This document shows, one piece after another, positions 31,548-43,350 of a DNA stretch of 64,000 bases (position 1 is the stretch's first letter; every line of letters begins with the position of its first letter). This DNA is from Alisma plantago-aquatica (Eukaryota > Streptophyta > Magnoliopsida > Alismatales > Alismataceae), in NCBI GenBank assembly GCA_963693085.1, contig OY856412.1, positions 1,411,656,894 through 1,411,720,893 of the forward strand, read 5' to 3'. Under the pieces are notes generated by a model. The model was not told the DNA's origin, searched no databases, and saw nothing but the letters and a program-made list of their open reading frames with translations. Position numbers and translations under genes: made by a program.

Positions 31548-32968
31548 TGTTGGCTAAATGGACATCTGTAAATCCCTTTGTTTTGATAATGACAAACATT
31601 TCATTCTTGTTAATCTAACGTGCTACTTGAGTGTTGCAGGAATAAGGTGGATGACAAAGCACTAGGGAATCTATATGCTTGAATGATTGTAAATGTCATG
31701 AAATGTAATCAATTGTAAACATGTACAAATATATAATGTACAAGTACTTAGACTTCATGTAAATCAAGCGTTAGATCTTCCCTAGCTAAACATCACATTT
31801 AGATAGGTCATCCCCTTCAATAGTGTCACATATGCACACTCATACACACACTTAATGTCTTCATTTGAAACATTGAAACAGGGTCCATCTCGGTCGACAA
31901 AATCCTCGACCGATACACTCTCGGTCGACAATCTTCTCGACCGAGAAAGACCCAAGTAGCCGTTAGACACAGCTGACAAGGTAGTTGGCATTTGGAGATA
32001 AATGTTGCATACACTTGATCCAGAGAGCCTGTCGGTTGACAAAACGTCGACCGAGTAGGTGTCTCGGTCGACCATTTCTCGACCGAGATGGTCTCTGACA
32101 GCAACTGTAGAATTAATTAACTAGTCGTTGTTAAAGCAACTAATTTATATCTAACGGCTAGTTAAGCACTTAAAAAACCCTAGAAAGTGTCTAGAACGTC
32201 CTTAATCACTTGTAGGACATTCCTATAAATAGGACATGCCTTAGGACACCTAAACATACTTGCTTTTACACTTGAGCAATCTTTGAGCATACATTGACTT
32301 TGTGCAACGTGTTTGTGAGAAATTGAGCATTGTGACAATTGGCTACTTCCCCTCTTAGCTCAAATTTCGTGTCCTATAGGCTAGCATCTCCTATCCACTG
32401 CAATTACTATTCCATACACTTTGGTTAGGAGATCGACACGCTTGATCTAGGCAAATCAAGCCTTATTCTACAAAAGGATAAGTTGTAATTTCCTTTTTCC
32501 TTTCTTGTTCTCTATTATTGTTTGTACTCTCCTTGCTACTCCTAGGTTGGAGGCTGCGGATTGGAGAGGTTGGAGATCTTCTTGGTGAAGAAGGGGACCT
32601 TGAGCTACTTCAAGAAGGCTGGTGCAACGGGAGGTTACTTCTAGAGAGGAAGGCTACTTCAAGGGGGAGCTTGGAGTTACTTCAAGAAGGCTACCTCGGG
32701 TTGGTGCATCTACTTCAAGTGAAGGCTGTTCAAGGGGTGCAAGAAAGTATTGTATTTTGTGTAAATCCTTGTGAAGGTAATAAAATTAATACTTTCAAAA
32801 TCTCGGTTGGGTAAGCAACCGGGTAGTGGACTGACAACCTTAGTATTTGCTAAGGTTGGAACCACTCTAAACACTTGTCTCCTTCTTCCATTTTCAATTG
32901 TGGTTGTTTGAGTTAAATAATTGCTAAAATATTTAAAAACTCTATTCACCCCCCTCTAGTGTTTTTCA
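31548..32968 (+). repeat. SIRE-like 3' LTR
   Basis: 1421 bp, the same length as the 5' LTR. Palindromes, MSA matches (31957-31967, 32150-32160) and TATAAATA (near 32223) are all retained. Confidence 0.95.
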
Positions 32969-35568
32969 GTTAGACAACCCTCTAACACCCTAGATAGAAA
33001 CTAAAATCCTATTCTGACATGGATCATGGTTGATACTCCTATGGGGGTCATCTCACTTGTTCTGGTAGCATGACTATAATTCCATATAGTGCCTAATACC
33101 CCTCTCAAGGATTAGGGATGTACACCCCAAACTATTATGGGTTACCTCTTGGGTCCAAAGTATCTAGGGGCATTAGTAGTGGCAAATATCTACCATGAAT
33201 TTGGACCACATCAAAATTTTTCCATATTGGATGAACCCTGGATGATTTTTTGGTATCAGGGAACACTACTCTAATCTCGGATTCTAGGTAAATCCCTCCT
33301 TGGACCTTGTCCTCTTGGAGTTTGGTGCAAAGTATCTTCTCTATGCTTTTTCACCACTAATCTTTTGAGGCTAATAAAAATGGAATTTAATGCAAGAAAG
33401 AGATCAAGCAATCCAACAATCACAACTAAAAGAGAAAGTAAAATAGTGACATGCTAGTTCTGAATGTTAACTACTTGCTTAGAGTTTGATGTACAAAAAC
33501 ATGCTAAATATGAGCTAGATAGCCATGAATTAGCTCAACTATCCATAAACTAGCATAGTTGGCACCAAACAAAGATGAAAATTCATGGTTTATATAAACA
33601 CAAATGAGAATAGTAAAAGAAAAGAGGAAGAGAAAGAGATTATCCCATGGAGAAAAGGTGGACCTAGATCCCTAGCCTATAGATGGGTTGGATCTTATCC
33701 CTCATGTCTTCCTCCTTTATCTTCTGGACTCTTTGGCCTGCTAACAACAACTTACACATATGGATGCAAATGAACACAACCCAGTTTGGATGAAGCAAGG
33801 TTAGTTTCATTAAGTTGTTGGATAAATAAAGGGTAAAAATTGATGATAGTTAGTGGAGGATGGAGGTTATTGATGGAAATCATGTAATTTGAAGAAAAAA
33901 AGATATAAAACTGATGGAAATGAGATTAGGGTAAGATCTTTAGCCCTCTGGAGCATTAGATATATAAGGATGAGGTATGAAAACCAAAATATGGAACCCC
34001 TAGAGTAAAGGACAAGGAGGGGTATTTTAGTGGGGCCATATATCAGTGAATGGGAGAAAACTCGACTTAATTTGAATAAAGTAGGGTCAGCTTCACTCCA
34101 TCATTCATGGAGGTGCGGTAGTGAAATAGACCTGATTTGGATGAACTGGATCAGTTTTGTAGCATTTGTCTACAAGTTATTCCATCAGTCAGGGGTTTGT
34201 CAGATAGTGGCATTGGTGAATATCATATGTTGGTGTATGCTGATGAAATAGTTTCATCACTTTGAAACCGGATCGATTTGAGTGAACTTAGGTTGATTTT
34301 TCTCCATTATTTGATCTCTTGTTGAGTGCATGTGGAGGTCGATGGCGTGGTCCAATGATGGACACCATCAGTGAATGTCATTGGCCAATTCTAATAATTT
34401 GATGTCCTATGTTTGGAGTTTATCGCTTCTCATCCAACGAAGGAGATCGATGAAGGACCTAATTGAAACCGACCTAATTTGAGTGAACCGAAATCAGTAT
34501 TGCTCCATGAGATGTTGATGAATACACAGTTTGATGAAAATGGCCGATGAATCTGTTGTGTTAGGGAAACATGGCCATGGTGGATAAACCTAGGCTAGTT
34601 TTGTCGGGTCCAACTGGTGATTTAGTCTGATTCTTTCCACTCTTTGACTTGAAAATCGAGTGAGTCGATGTCTTGTCAATTCGGTGTCTCCACATCCCAA
34701 AATAGACTAGTTAAGAAACTATATCTTCAAATAGGGGATAGATTACAAAAATCTAAGTTATTGAAGTAATTTTGGCATACCAAGACCATTACATGCACAA
34801 ACTATAGTCAATCAATTAGCATTAACACCTAAGTTTATGTGTTATCATGTATTACTTGTTGTTTTTCTTGATTAAGATAAGGTTTGTTACCACATACTCT
34901 ATGTTGAAGGGAGTCAACTAGTAAGTATTTGAGTTGTTTTCTTCTAGAAGTTTTTGTGTAAATTATCATACTACTAATTTTATATTAACATTAAACATTC
35001 ATAGTTTCAAAAAGAAAAACACAAGCAATTTGTTAATGACACTCTACAAATTAGAAGGAGTCAACTAAAAAATAATTAAATTATTCTATTTTAACATGTT
35101 TTCTCTAAAGTATTATGTATTGTGATTATATCCCATTATTGCTTATGCTTTTACTTTTGATTTTGTGTATTTTTAACATGATATTTCGTCACCAACTGGT
35201 TAGTGATTTATTTGTATTCTAAATTAATGTTTTCACGCGTGTGTGTTTGTTTTTAGTTGCAGTCTATTTGATCATTGTAATGTTTCTTTTTTATTTCTCA
35301 ATTTCTGACGTGTTGCTTGACATGACTTGCTTAATTTCATTATTAGTTTAGTACCTTAATATTATAACAATTGGTATTATCTAGTTAGTTGATCTTAACT
35401 AATTATTTATTTTCTAGTACAATATTTTTGTATGTACTGTATATTTTAATCCAGTCATTTCTCAAAATGAACTTAAGTATAGAACTAATATATATGTAAG
35501 TGTAGTACTGACCTAATCTAACCTAACTGGACCACAAATGAACTTTAGGAATTGCATCATATACTATT

Positions 35569-35609
<41 letters not shown>

Positions 35610-36360
35610 GTTGTATTAAATTAACTCAATTATAAGACATGTACTTAGCATGTGCATTTTTCTTATTTTTTTAATATGAAACACAAATTTGATCATTCTC
35701 ATGCTATAAAGGAACCAGTTATCCAACACGTACCATTTACTTTTAAAAACCTATGTATTTTAAGGTGAAAATATTTTTTATCATGCACGTAAACACTTGT
35801 CTCAAAGTCTCTACGTCAACATACATTTTCCCCATGACCCCATTTTGAAATCCATACTATTCTCAAGCCCACCATTTTCACTGATACTTTATCTCTAAGC
35901 CATACCATAGAAAACTTAGATCCATATGAAGTATAAATTTATCTGTACAATACAATATACACATTTATCATTTATTAAAACTGAAAAATGTTCATGATTT
36001 GTTTACCAAAACCAATAATATGAAAACATGCCTACATATTTTGTTTTGAGGCGCCTATCTTCACCATAAGTTTTTTCCTCTTACAAAAAAGTTTTTTCTT
36101 AAAATCTCCCTCATTGTAACATTCCAAATTTTAAATAAAATAAAATTAGAGTCTTAACTGAAAATTTTAACTATAAAATTCAAAACTTAGACTTTGATGC
36201 AACTTACTCCAAATATTGAACACTTTATACAAATATGATATAAACAGAGAGAAAATGAAACAAAATTCTCATTTTCTTTCATTTATGATTAAATGAGTCT
36301 AATATACATAAAAGGTTAAAAATACAAATCCTTTCATTCACCTAAAGTTGTCACTGGGAT
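32969..36360. other. Unassigned AT-rich intergenic DNA
   Basis: No ORF of credible content on either strand and no LTR ends or TIRs recognised. A plus-strand TATA-like GATATATAAGG lies near 33957. A (TTA)n tract lies at 35564-35609. The stretch 33780-34700 has repeated GATGAA and GATCGATG words and could be old LTR DNA. Confidence 0.4.
35564..35609. repeat. (TTA)n microsatellite
   Basis: About 15 units with one interruption (GTA). Confidence 0.93.
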
Positions 36361-37297
36361 GGGCAATTGGGCGACTGAGTGGATGAGGAAGGTTGAACCA
36401 GTATTGTTAGTTATTTCCTCAAGATCCTAGCATGAAATGGAAGAATAAAGGGGAAGAGAGTACTGTGAATGAAGATATGATCTCAGTTTCTTTTCAAACT
36501 CTAGACCCAAGATGTTGGGAGGACTTCTAAAACTGAGGCAACAATTCCTAATTTAAGTGCCAGAAGGATATTACGGTGATCGAAAGAAAATTGGTTTGCC
36601 TGAAGGAAGAAGCTACGGAAAATGTATGTAGATGGAGTAAATGTCTCATTGGAAACATTGTTGATTTTTGGCCATAATTATCTATCTTGGTTGTGGAGTC
36701 CTCGGTGCTTGAAGTATTCAATAGAGGAGAAGGTATTTTCCAGATTCAATTTTCTGAGATGGACAAGTTGAAGTTTTCTTTATCGGGTAATTGGTGGGTC
36801 AAGAACAAGCCAATGTTGCTCACTATATGGAAGCAAGGTGAAAAGTTCTTCAAGGCTAGATTGAGTGAGGTTCTGGTTTGGCTTTGAATATATAACCTAC
36901 CTCTTGAGCTCAAGGATAATAACAAGTTGGAATTGATTGATTCTCTTTTGGGGGAAACCAGTTAGGATGGATGAACCTACTAAGTAGTGTTCAAGGATTA
37001 AAATATGTGAGGATTCTGGTGTTTATGTCTTCAGAGGCTATCTTCCCAGAATCTTTAACATTATCAAGATTTGAAGGAGATGACCATCAGAGATTGTTCT
37101 AGTTTGAATGGTTCCCTTATAAATGCACTAAATGTGGGCTGTTTGGTCATGATGAGTGATGCAACCTATTTGATGGTACTTCAAATAAAAACTTATGCAA
37201 GGAGAAAAAATGGGAGGCTACTCTTTCTAAAGGAAAATCTGTCGATGAAACTATCTTTGGTATATCTAATGAACTTGAACAAAATCCTAATGCTAAT
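36361..37297 (+). pseudogene. L1 LINE ORF1 remnant (5' half of split LINE)
   Basis: The readable parts are KFSLSGNWWVKNKPMLLTIW, then SEVLVWL, a stop, IYNLPLEL and LIDSLLG, matching the DUF4283 region of plant L1 ORF1 (RNA-binding chaperone). Near 37100-37165, FEWFPYKCTKCGLFGHDE followed by a stop and CN is a CCHC zinc knuckle. Stops and frameshifts are frequent. The LINE is cut at 37297 by a solo LTR and resumes at 39378. The left limit is uncertain. Confidence 0.75.
37293..37297. repeat. Target-site duplication of solo LTR, left
   Basis: CTAAT, repeated at 39378-39382. Confidence 0.85.
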
Positions 37298-37963
37298 TGA
37301 CCAACCTAAATCGCACATACAAAATGGAGCGGATCCAGAGTAGTCAATCTTTTAAGATTATAACCCAACATTCAAGCCACCACAACTATTATACGGGGTC
37401 TGATGTAGTATTCGGGGTTGAACCACAGGGACAAGGTCGACAAGTGTTAAGTACACAAAGTCTCACACTCTTACACTCTAGACGAATGGGTGGGTTAAAA
37501 AGGGTGTTCCCTAAGGAACAATGGTACTCCAGCCAAAACAAAGAAAGTTAAAAGAAAGAAAACAATAACAAGAGAAAAGAAATGTTAACAATTGGTAGGA
37601 AACAAAGATATGTAAGGAAACTTGGATCGGGTTTCACCTATGAGGGTCTCTCACCAACATATAAAACTCACACCCTTTCATATACTCCTATCAAGATTAC
37701 AAGCAGTCATCAAAACGTCTATTCCCTCCTCTCTCGAGATAAGGATAGATCTAGGCTCTAAGGTAGCCTCTCTTTTGAGATAATGACCATTAGCCTTATC
37801 ATTCCCACACTTTCATGCATTCATACTACTCCATAACACTAGATAAGGATGGTACTACTCTTTCGAGGTACCAACAATCAAACATCACAAGATGGTAGCT
37901 AAGCATGCAAGTGAAACATTAAGAACAAGCGTACGGAGATAATCGTGATAAGAGCACACACAC

Positions 37964-37966
<3 letters not shown>

Positions 37967-38057
<91 letters not shown>
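37967..38057. repeat. (TA)n microsatellite, left of MITE
   Basis: About 45 uninterrupted TA units. ORFs read through it (Tyr-Ile repeats) are not genes. Confidence 0.97.
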
Positions 38058-38059
<2 letters not shown>

Positions 38060-38393
38060 GCGTTCATTCATTGCCCGCGTGGGTAGCCTAGAATTTCGCT
38101 ACCTGGCAGCCAAAAAAGTAACTCTTCTGGCCACAAAAGTAACTTTGTTGTCAAAAAAGTAACTATGGTGATAAGAAAGTAACTACATGACTAAAAGAGT
38201 AACTCTATACAAAATATACTGCATATATATAAGGATGGGTTTTTTTTTATTTTGGTGGGGCAAATGATATTATTTTTGGATGAAATTTTTGGGGGAGCTA
38301 GATAAAATGCTCCTCTGCAGTTACGAATTTTTTTCTCAAAAAAAGTGCTCGGAAGGGTTGGCGGGTAGCTACCCGCGCGGGCAATAAAGATGG

Positions 38394-38397
<4 letters not shown>
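38058..38397. mobile_element. Micron-like MITE inside a TA microsatellite
   Basis: A 340-bp segment flanked on both sides by (TA)n. Its ends form imperfect terminal inverted repeats: 38058-38087 and the complement of 38368-38397 agree at 22 of 30 positions, including a shared core ATTGCCCGCG and GGGTAGC. No ORF is present. The left half holds five spaced copies of AAAGTAACT (38110-38205). Rice Micron elements are known to target (TA)n tracts in this way; the sequence relation to Micron was not tested. Confidence 0.72.

Positions 38398-38470
<73 letters not shown>
38398..38470. repeat. (TA)n microsatellite, right of MITE
   Basis: About 36 TA units directly after the MITE end. Confidence 0.97.
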
Positions 38471-38474
<4 letters not shown>

Positions 38475-38865
38475 AGGGGAGAAAGAACATACATGTTGGG
38501 AGAGCCTTAGTGGCTACTCCCAACCCAAGTTAGATGTTTATCCACACATGTTGGTGGGCAGCATAATGGCGTTACCAAATGATAGATACATCAGTAACCA
38601 CGAAGAGGGGAAGTACAATGTGATGAAGATGTAGATAGAGAGAGAAGATGGTGATACACCACTATACTTCTTCAAATCTAGATCTGGAGTGGGTGACATG
38701 AAGGTGGCTCCTTCCTCTGAAGAAGGGGCGATCAATCTTCTCTCCCCTCTAACTTCCATCTTTAGAGATCCAAGACTGATGGTATGGATGTGAGTCACTC
38801 TGGAATTTGGCAGCACTTCATGGTCCTTGATGATCTTATGATTTGACAAATCAAGGTGGGTTGTC

Positions 38866-38873
38866 TATTTATA
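38866..38873 (-). promoter_or_regulatory. TATA box of solo LTR
   Basis: The minus strand reads CCTATAAATAGAC. Palindromes lie about 95-230 bp upstream of it on that strand. Confidence 0.6.
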
Positions 38874-38968
38874 GGTGTTGTACACCGACTTAACCATCTG
38901 GGAAACGATCACGGTATGGCCTCAATCAAGACTTGGATGTATGCCATGGTAGAGGCTTAGCTGTGTGC

Positions 38969-39102
38969 CACGGTCGAGGGGGGTCCTCGATCGCGGTAGG
39001 CATGTGTTCCATGGTTGAGGGGGGTCCTCGATCACGGTAGGGATGTGTGCCACAGTCGAGGCTTAGCCGTATGCCACAGTCAAGGGGGGTCCTCGATCGT
39101 GG
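38969..39102 (-). promoter_or_regulatory. Palindrome cluster in solo LTR
   Basis: Three units of the form CGGTCGAGG, GGGG, TCCTCGATCGCGG lie at about 38969-38998, 39009-39037 and 39075-39102. Half-sites continue to about 39225. The sequence differs from the other three element families in the window, but the position upstream of the TATA box is the same. Confidence 0.75.
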
Positions 39103-39377
39103 AAGGGCCTTGATCACGGTGCATTGCACTGGTGGATGGTCGCGGTGTGAAGAGACGGTGGTAGAGGCATCGATCATGGTAGGGCCCTTAGTGGTCTATA
39201 CAACCACGGTCGCGGTGTTGACTGCGGCCATGTCTTGGCATAACCCTGTAAAGGTGAAAGATGTGTGTAATTAATATTTTTGATGTAAGGCACTTAAATA
39301 AGTAGAAAAACCTATAAAATATATGCTATGAGAAGCATAGATCATATGCAAAAAGTGCATAAAATGAGATGTTATCA

Positions 39378-39382
39378 CTAAT
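39378..39382. repeat. Target-site duplication of solo LTR, right
   Basis: CTAAT, identical to 37293-37297. Confidence 0.85.
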
Positions 39383-39680
39383 TTAGTTATAAAGATTGTT
39401 TCATTATCTCTATTGTTTATGGTCATAATGGGGACAATGACAGATAACTTGTGACATGACTTGGAACATGTTTATGATGATATGAATGTCCATTAGTTGA
39501 TTAGGGGAGATTTCAACACAATAAGGAAGGATTGTGAGAAGATTGGTAAGCAACTGCCTACTAAAATGTCCATGGATGACTTCAATGGATGTACGCTTAA
39601 TTGTGGTGTTTTTTAATTGGTCTTGAATGGTCCTTTTATACTTGGGATAAACATCAAGAAGGGAATGACTTTGTTACGTC
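39378..39680 (+). pseudogene. L1 LINE endonuclease start (3' half of split LINE)
   Basis: After the solo LTR the LINE resumes. LIRGDFNTIRK (family form GGDFN) and CEKIG, MDDFNGCTLNCGVF and GPFYTWDK are blocks of the AP-type endonuclease at the start of L1 ORF2. The element is cut again at 39680 by the LTR of element X. RT would lie beyond element X, outside the window. Confidence 0.8.
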
Positions 39681-42601
39681 TGTAACATACTAGATCTCGA
39701 ACCCTACCCTAGAAGTTGACATTTCAGACTTAGCCAAACAAAGTTGAAGGTTAGACCTAAATAGATGTTTATTATAACCCCAATGAGCTAATGCATGTAT
39801 ATATACACCTTAATGTAAACTAATGTTTTAACATTAATCTTAGGTTTATAATGGATACATAAAATATGCCACATAACTCATTTTGGTGGTAATATGAAGA
39901 TAATAAACTTAATTGGATGAATAATTTAGATAATGGGACATATGACATACCTCATAAAAAGAAGTCTCAAAAGTGTAAACAAACTTCAAATTTGAAATCT
40001 TCATATCAAAATTAGCCTACATGTCAAATTTCATCCAATTTGGACTACTTTGAAATATTAGGATAATTTTAGGAGAGAGAAAATGAGTAATAGGTATAAG
40101 TAATGAATAATGTAATTATATAACTTCAAAATATGTATATAATGTAAAATTCATATTCAACACATCAAAGATAACTTGTGGATGAAGTTTTGTCCAATTT
40201 GTATGTTGTTTGTGCAAGTTATGCAATTTTAGGTACATTATAGACTTTTCTGCAATTTACCCGATATGAAGGTTTTCTTTGTAAATTGTCACTTCCATTA
40301 TGATACTTATATATTCCCTTACCATTCTCGAGTTTTTGAACTATAGGGAGCCTAGTTTCACCTTAGTTTGAAGGTGTTTCTTTCCAAGGGCATGTTAGGG
40401 ATTACTCTCTTTATAAATGAGCTTATCTTTAAAAGCTATCAACCAATGAGATTATTTCTTTATTTAAAGGACGGTGGGGATGGCCTAGAAGTCTCTAGGA
40501 GATTTTAGGACTGACTTTTTATATACAATAAGTCTCTATGAGTTTTCCTCTTGCATGGCCATGAAATCCCTAGGCTAAGGACACATGGTAAGCTCCATGG
40601 GCACCTCATGCTTGACTTCTTCCTTATCCATAAAGGCTTGCATGTCCATAGGAACCCTTAGCATTGGACACATCTAAAGTAACTTGACACATTGTTCTTG
40701 AATTCTTCCTTATCCATAAAATCTTGAGTGTCCATGGACACCCTTATGCATGACACATGGAAAGTCTCATAGTTACCTCATACTTGACCTTTTTCTTTAT
40801 ATAGCCATATCTACCCCTTCCCAACTTCAAATTCAAAAAGTCTTGCTCTTCTTTCTTTCCTCTAGCTTAGAGCATCATTCCTACTCTATTTTTCCACAAA
40901 GGTGCTGTCCCAAGGTAAAAGGAGGTGCCTACCTTGGTGAAGAAGGCTCTTAAGGTTCCAAATTTCTCCATTTAGGATTTCTTAAGCTCCTCCTTGGTGA
41001 TTTTGACCAAAAATAGTACGAATCCTCCTTTACTTTCCTATTTTCATGTTTTTAGTCTTCCTTCCACCTTCCTCTAGGTTGGAACCCTATTCTTCCATGG
41101 TGAAACCCCACCTAGAGCCCTTAAACACCCCATCTCCATGTTCTTTTGTTAGGGTTTTTCACCTCTAAAGTGGAGAAGGTACTTCTTCCTCGAGATAGGA
41201 GCTTTGTTGGAGAAACCATCCTCTCTAAGCTTGGGAACCTTACTTATTGGACCTTTCCACCTTCCCTATAGGTTCTTTAGAGGCCTAGTCATGGATCTAG
41301 GACTGACTTGGACTATTTAGACTCTGAAGTTGAGGTATGATTGCATCCCACATTATTTCTATATTGAGCAATTTCTAATTATTCACTCTAAATGTATGAT
41401 GCATCCCCTATTCTTCTATGTTGAGCAATTCACCTATTCTTATTCATTCTCTTTTTCCTATGGACATTATCCTATACACAATGTCTTTTCTATTGAAAAT
41501 CATGGTTCATGTGAACTACCTTATTTGATATTCATCATGTGATCATGGATATTCTTTTAAACTCTTATCTTATGCTTTGGTCATGATGGAACTCTAAAAG
41601 ATGACATGTGATGTCTTTTCCCACTTATGAGGTGGATGTATATGTTGGTCACTTATGTGGTGACTAGTTTATATATTCTAACTATACTTTCTAATTGCCT
41701 CTACATTAACTATGCTATGTGATTCAGTAGCACTAGAGTAGTGTAATTACATTGGTTTTTATGGAAGATGTGTTATTTCCTGCCGAGCAGATGTGATATT
41801 TCCTGCTCTTTTGGGATGCAAAGGAACCTCATACTCAGGGAAAGATGTGTGATTCTTAGCCCATGTTTTATATATTTGGTAGATTGGCAGTATTTCTTTC
41901 TCTATCAGGTTTCAAGTTTATGAGACTTGGCCACCTTTGTGTTTATATTGTTCTAGGGCTATGTTTATCTCACATGCATGCCGGTTGATGATATGGGTTG
42001 TGTGCCCTAATTCTTTACATGTTCTTGTGTGGCACAATCTTTATGTTTTACTAATGGTAAGTATTCTTTTGTAATCATATGATTTCAATTCCTTTTCTCT
42101 GGATACCCATTTGGGTGGTCCTTATCCTGTCTATGGGAGACCTTTTATATTTCTTATCCTTTATTCCATACATAGATCAATTTTCCTATTTAGTATGCAC
42201 ATACCAGCCTTTTCTGATGTAATCTATTTTCTCTTCTTGCTGGGGTATGCTTCCAACCCTAGGTGAAGGACTTGGATGATACGGCATGAAGTTTTGGACG
42301 AGCTTAAGGAGTTAAAGCTTGGAGACAAAGTTGTAATGGTTTAGATTTCCCTCCACTTAGATCCTTATGTTGTATCATACATGTAAACCATTATGGGATA
42401 TTATGATGTACTTTTGTAATCTTTTGTGAAAATTGAATATAGTCATTATTTTTATTCCGCTACTATACTTTGGTCGTTTGCATACCATTATAAAAAATTT
42501 GGAAAATGTATACATATTCCAACAAACCTTTGAGTGTGTTTGGAATGTATGTTAATTCTTTCAAATTATTTTAGTAAGGGGGTGATCCTGCACTCCTTAC
42601 A
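39681..42601 (+). repeat. Element X 5' LTR (chromovirus type)
   Basis: It starts TGTAACATACTAGATC and ends CTTACA at 42601, 2921 bp. A primer site follows three bases later. TATATA at 40798-40803 is a candidate TATA box. The same sequence resumes at 61574 after the array. Inside, 40230-40460 is related to 18680-18910 of the chromovirus A LTR. Open frames such as 41330-41542 are not conserved coding. Confidence 0.85.
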
Positions 42602-43336
42602 ACATGGTATCAAAGCCCATGTTAGTGAGAATCTGACTATTTCAAAATTTTCTCCCTAATTAGAATACTTGCTTTACCTTTAAGTGACATGTTTGCCCTA
42701 GAGTTGATCAATAGATGATGAAGGGTTGATTTAGGATCCTATGATTTCACATTAGAATAATGATGAAAAGATCCCTAATATACTTATAACTAAAAGATGC
42801 ATAAGTAACCATAGTAACTTGAGGTTGTTTAGCTTGGCCTTTAGGAAGCTACTAGGACACGAAGTTGAAAGCAAAGGTGTCTAGAAAGGATCAGGGTTTG
42901 GGGGCTGGCAAGATTTTCCTCCGCACCACTAGCTTGGTTTACGAGGACTACCGAATCCATATGATATCGGCCTGGCCTGAGCTGATATGAATTGTCCAAA
43001 ATAGCATGCGTTTAGGCAATAGTAGCCTTAGACATATATATGATTTATCTTTAGGGACCCTAATATGTTGAACTAGTCTCCCAGGTGTAAGACTTGTTTG
43101 AGGATGGATAAGAGCAAGTTAACCCATAGTTCATAGACAATATTTACAAGTTATATTTCTTTTTTTTTGCATGATGCTTATGTAGTTGGATGTAAGGAAG
43201 TGTAGTTGAACCTTTTGTACCTAAAGAATAGTTTTGACTTAATAAGATGAATCCTTTAAGGGGTGGTGAATTGGTTGTTTTCTTATATGTGGATATTTTG
43301 ATTTCGAGGACAAAATCCCTTTAAGGGGTGGTGTGC
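42602..43336 (+). other. Element X interior, deleted
   Basis: Only 735 bp lie between primer site and 3' LTR, so gag and pol are missing. Bases 42876-42995 resemble the leader of the array element (complement of 50640-50766). The end keeps the chromovirus signature ATTTCGAGGACAAAAT (43300-43316) and polypurine tract TTAAGGGGTGG (43321-43331). Confidence 0.8.
42605..42616 (+). other. Element X primer-binding site
   Basis: TGGTATCAAAGC, one mismatch to the initiator tRNA-Met site. Confidence 0.82.
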
Positions 43337-43350
43337 TGTAACATACTAGA
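43337..43350 (+). repeat. Element X 3' LTR, first 14 bases
   Basis: TGTAACATACTAGA, identical to the start of the 5' LTR at 39681, then broken by the array. The last five bases are the target duplication. Confidence 0.88.
43346..43350. repeat. Target-site duplication of array, left
   Basis: CTAGA, repeated at 61574-61578. Confidence 0.88.

Larger units (their letters stand above)
25553..32968 (+). mobile_element. Non-autonomous SIRE-like copia element with ORF2
   Basis: Two 1421-bp LTRs (25553-26973, 31548-32968) flank a 4574-bp interior with an exact initiator tRNA-Met primer site and a GGGGGAGA polypurine tract. The interior holds the C-terminal half of a SIRE-type gag and a separate ORF2 but no protease, integrase, RT or RNase H, so movement would need proteins from a full-length relative. 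I count roughly 35 differences between the LTRs by eye, about 97.5% identity. The flanking pentamers (AATAG at 25548, GTTAG at 32969) match at three of five bases, so the target duplication is uncertain. Confidence 0.92.
37298..39377 (-). mobile_element. Solo Athila-like LTR
   Basis: TGACC at 37298 to TTATCA at 39377; on the minus strand TGATAACATC to GGTCA. CTAAT flanks both sides (37293-37297 and 39378-39382), and LINE sequence continues across, which proves a single insertion. No internal region remains, so LTR-LTR recombination removed it. Near the left end, GGGTTGAACCACAGGG resembles GAGTCGAACACAGGG at 7730 in the Athila LTR. It holds two (TA)n tracts with a MITE between them, a minus-strand TATA box at 38866-38873 and a palindrome cluster at 38969-39102. 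Confidence 0.88.

Noticed and set aside
34030..34251. 73-residue ORF as a small host gene
   Set aside because: No motif, no start or promoter evidence, and frame length is within chance for this composition.
37885..38523. Tyr-Ile repeat proteins
   Set aside because: They are translations of (TA)n microsatellites.
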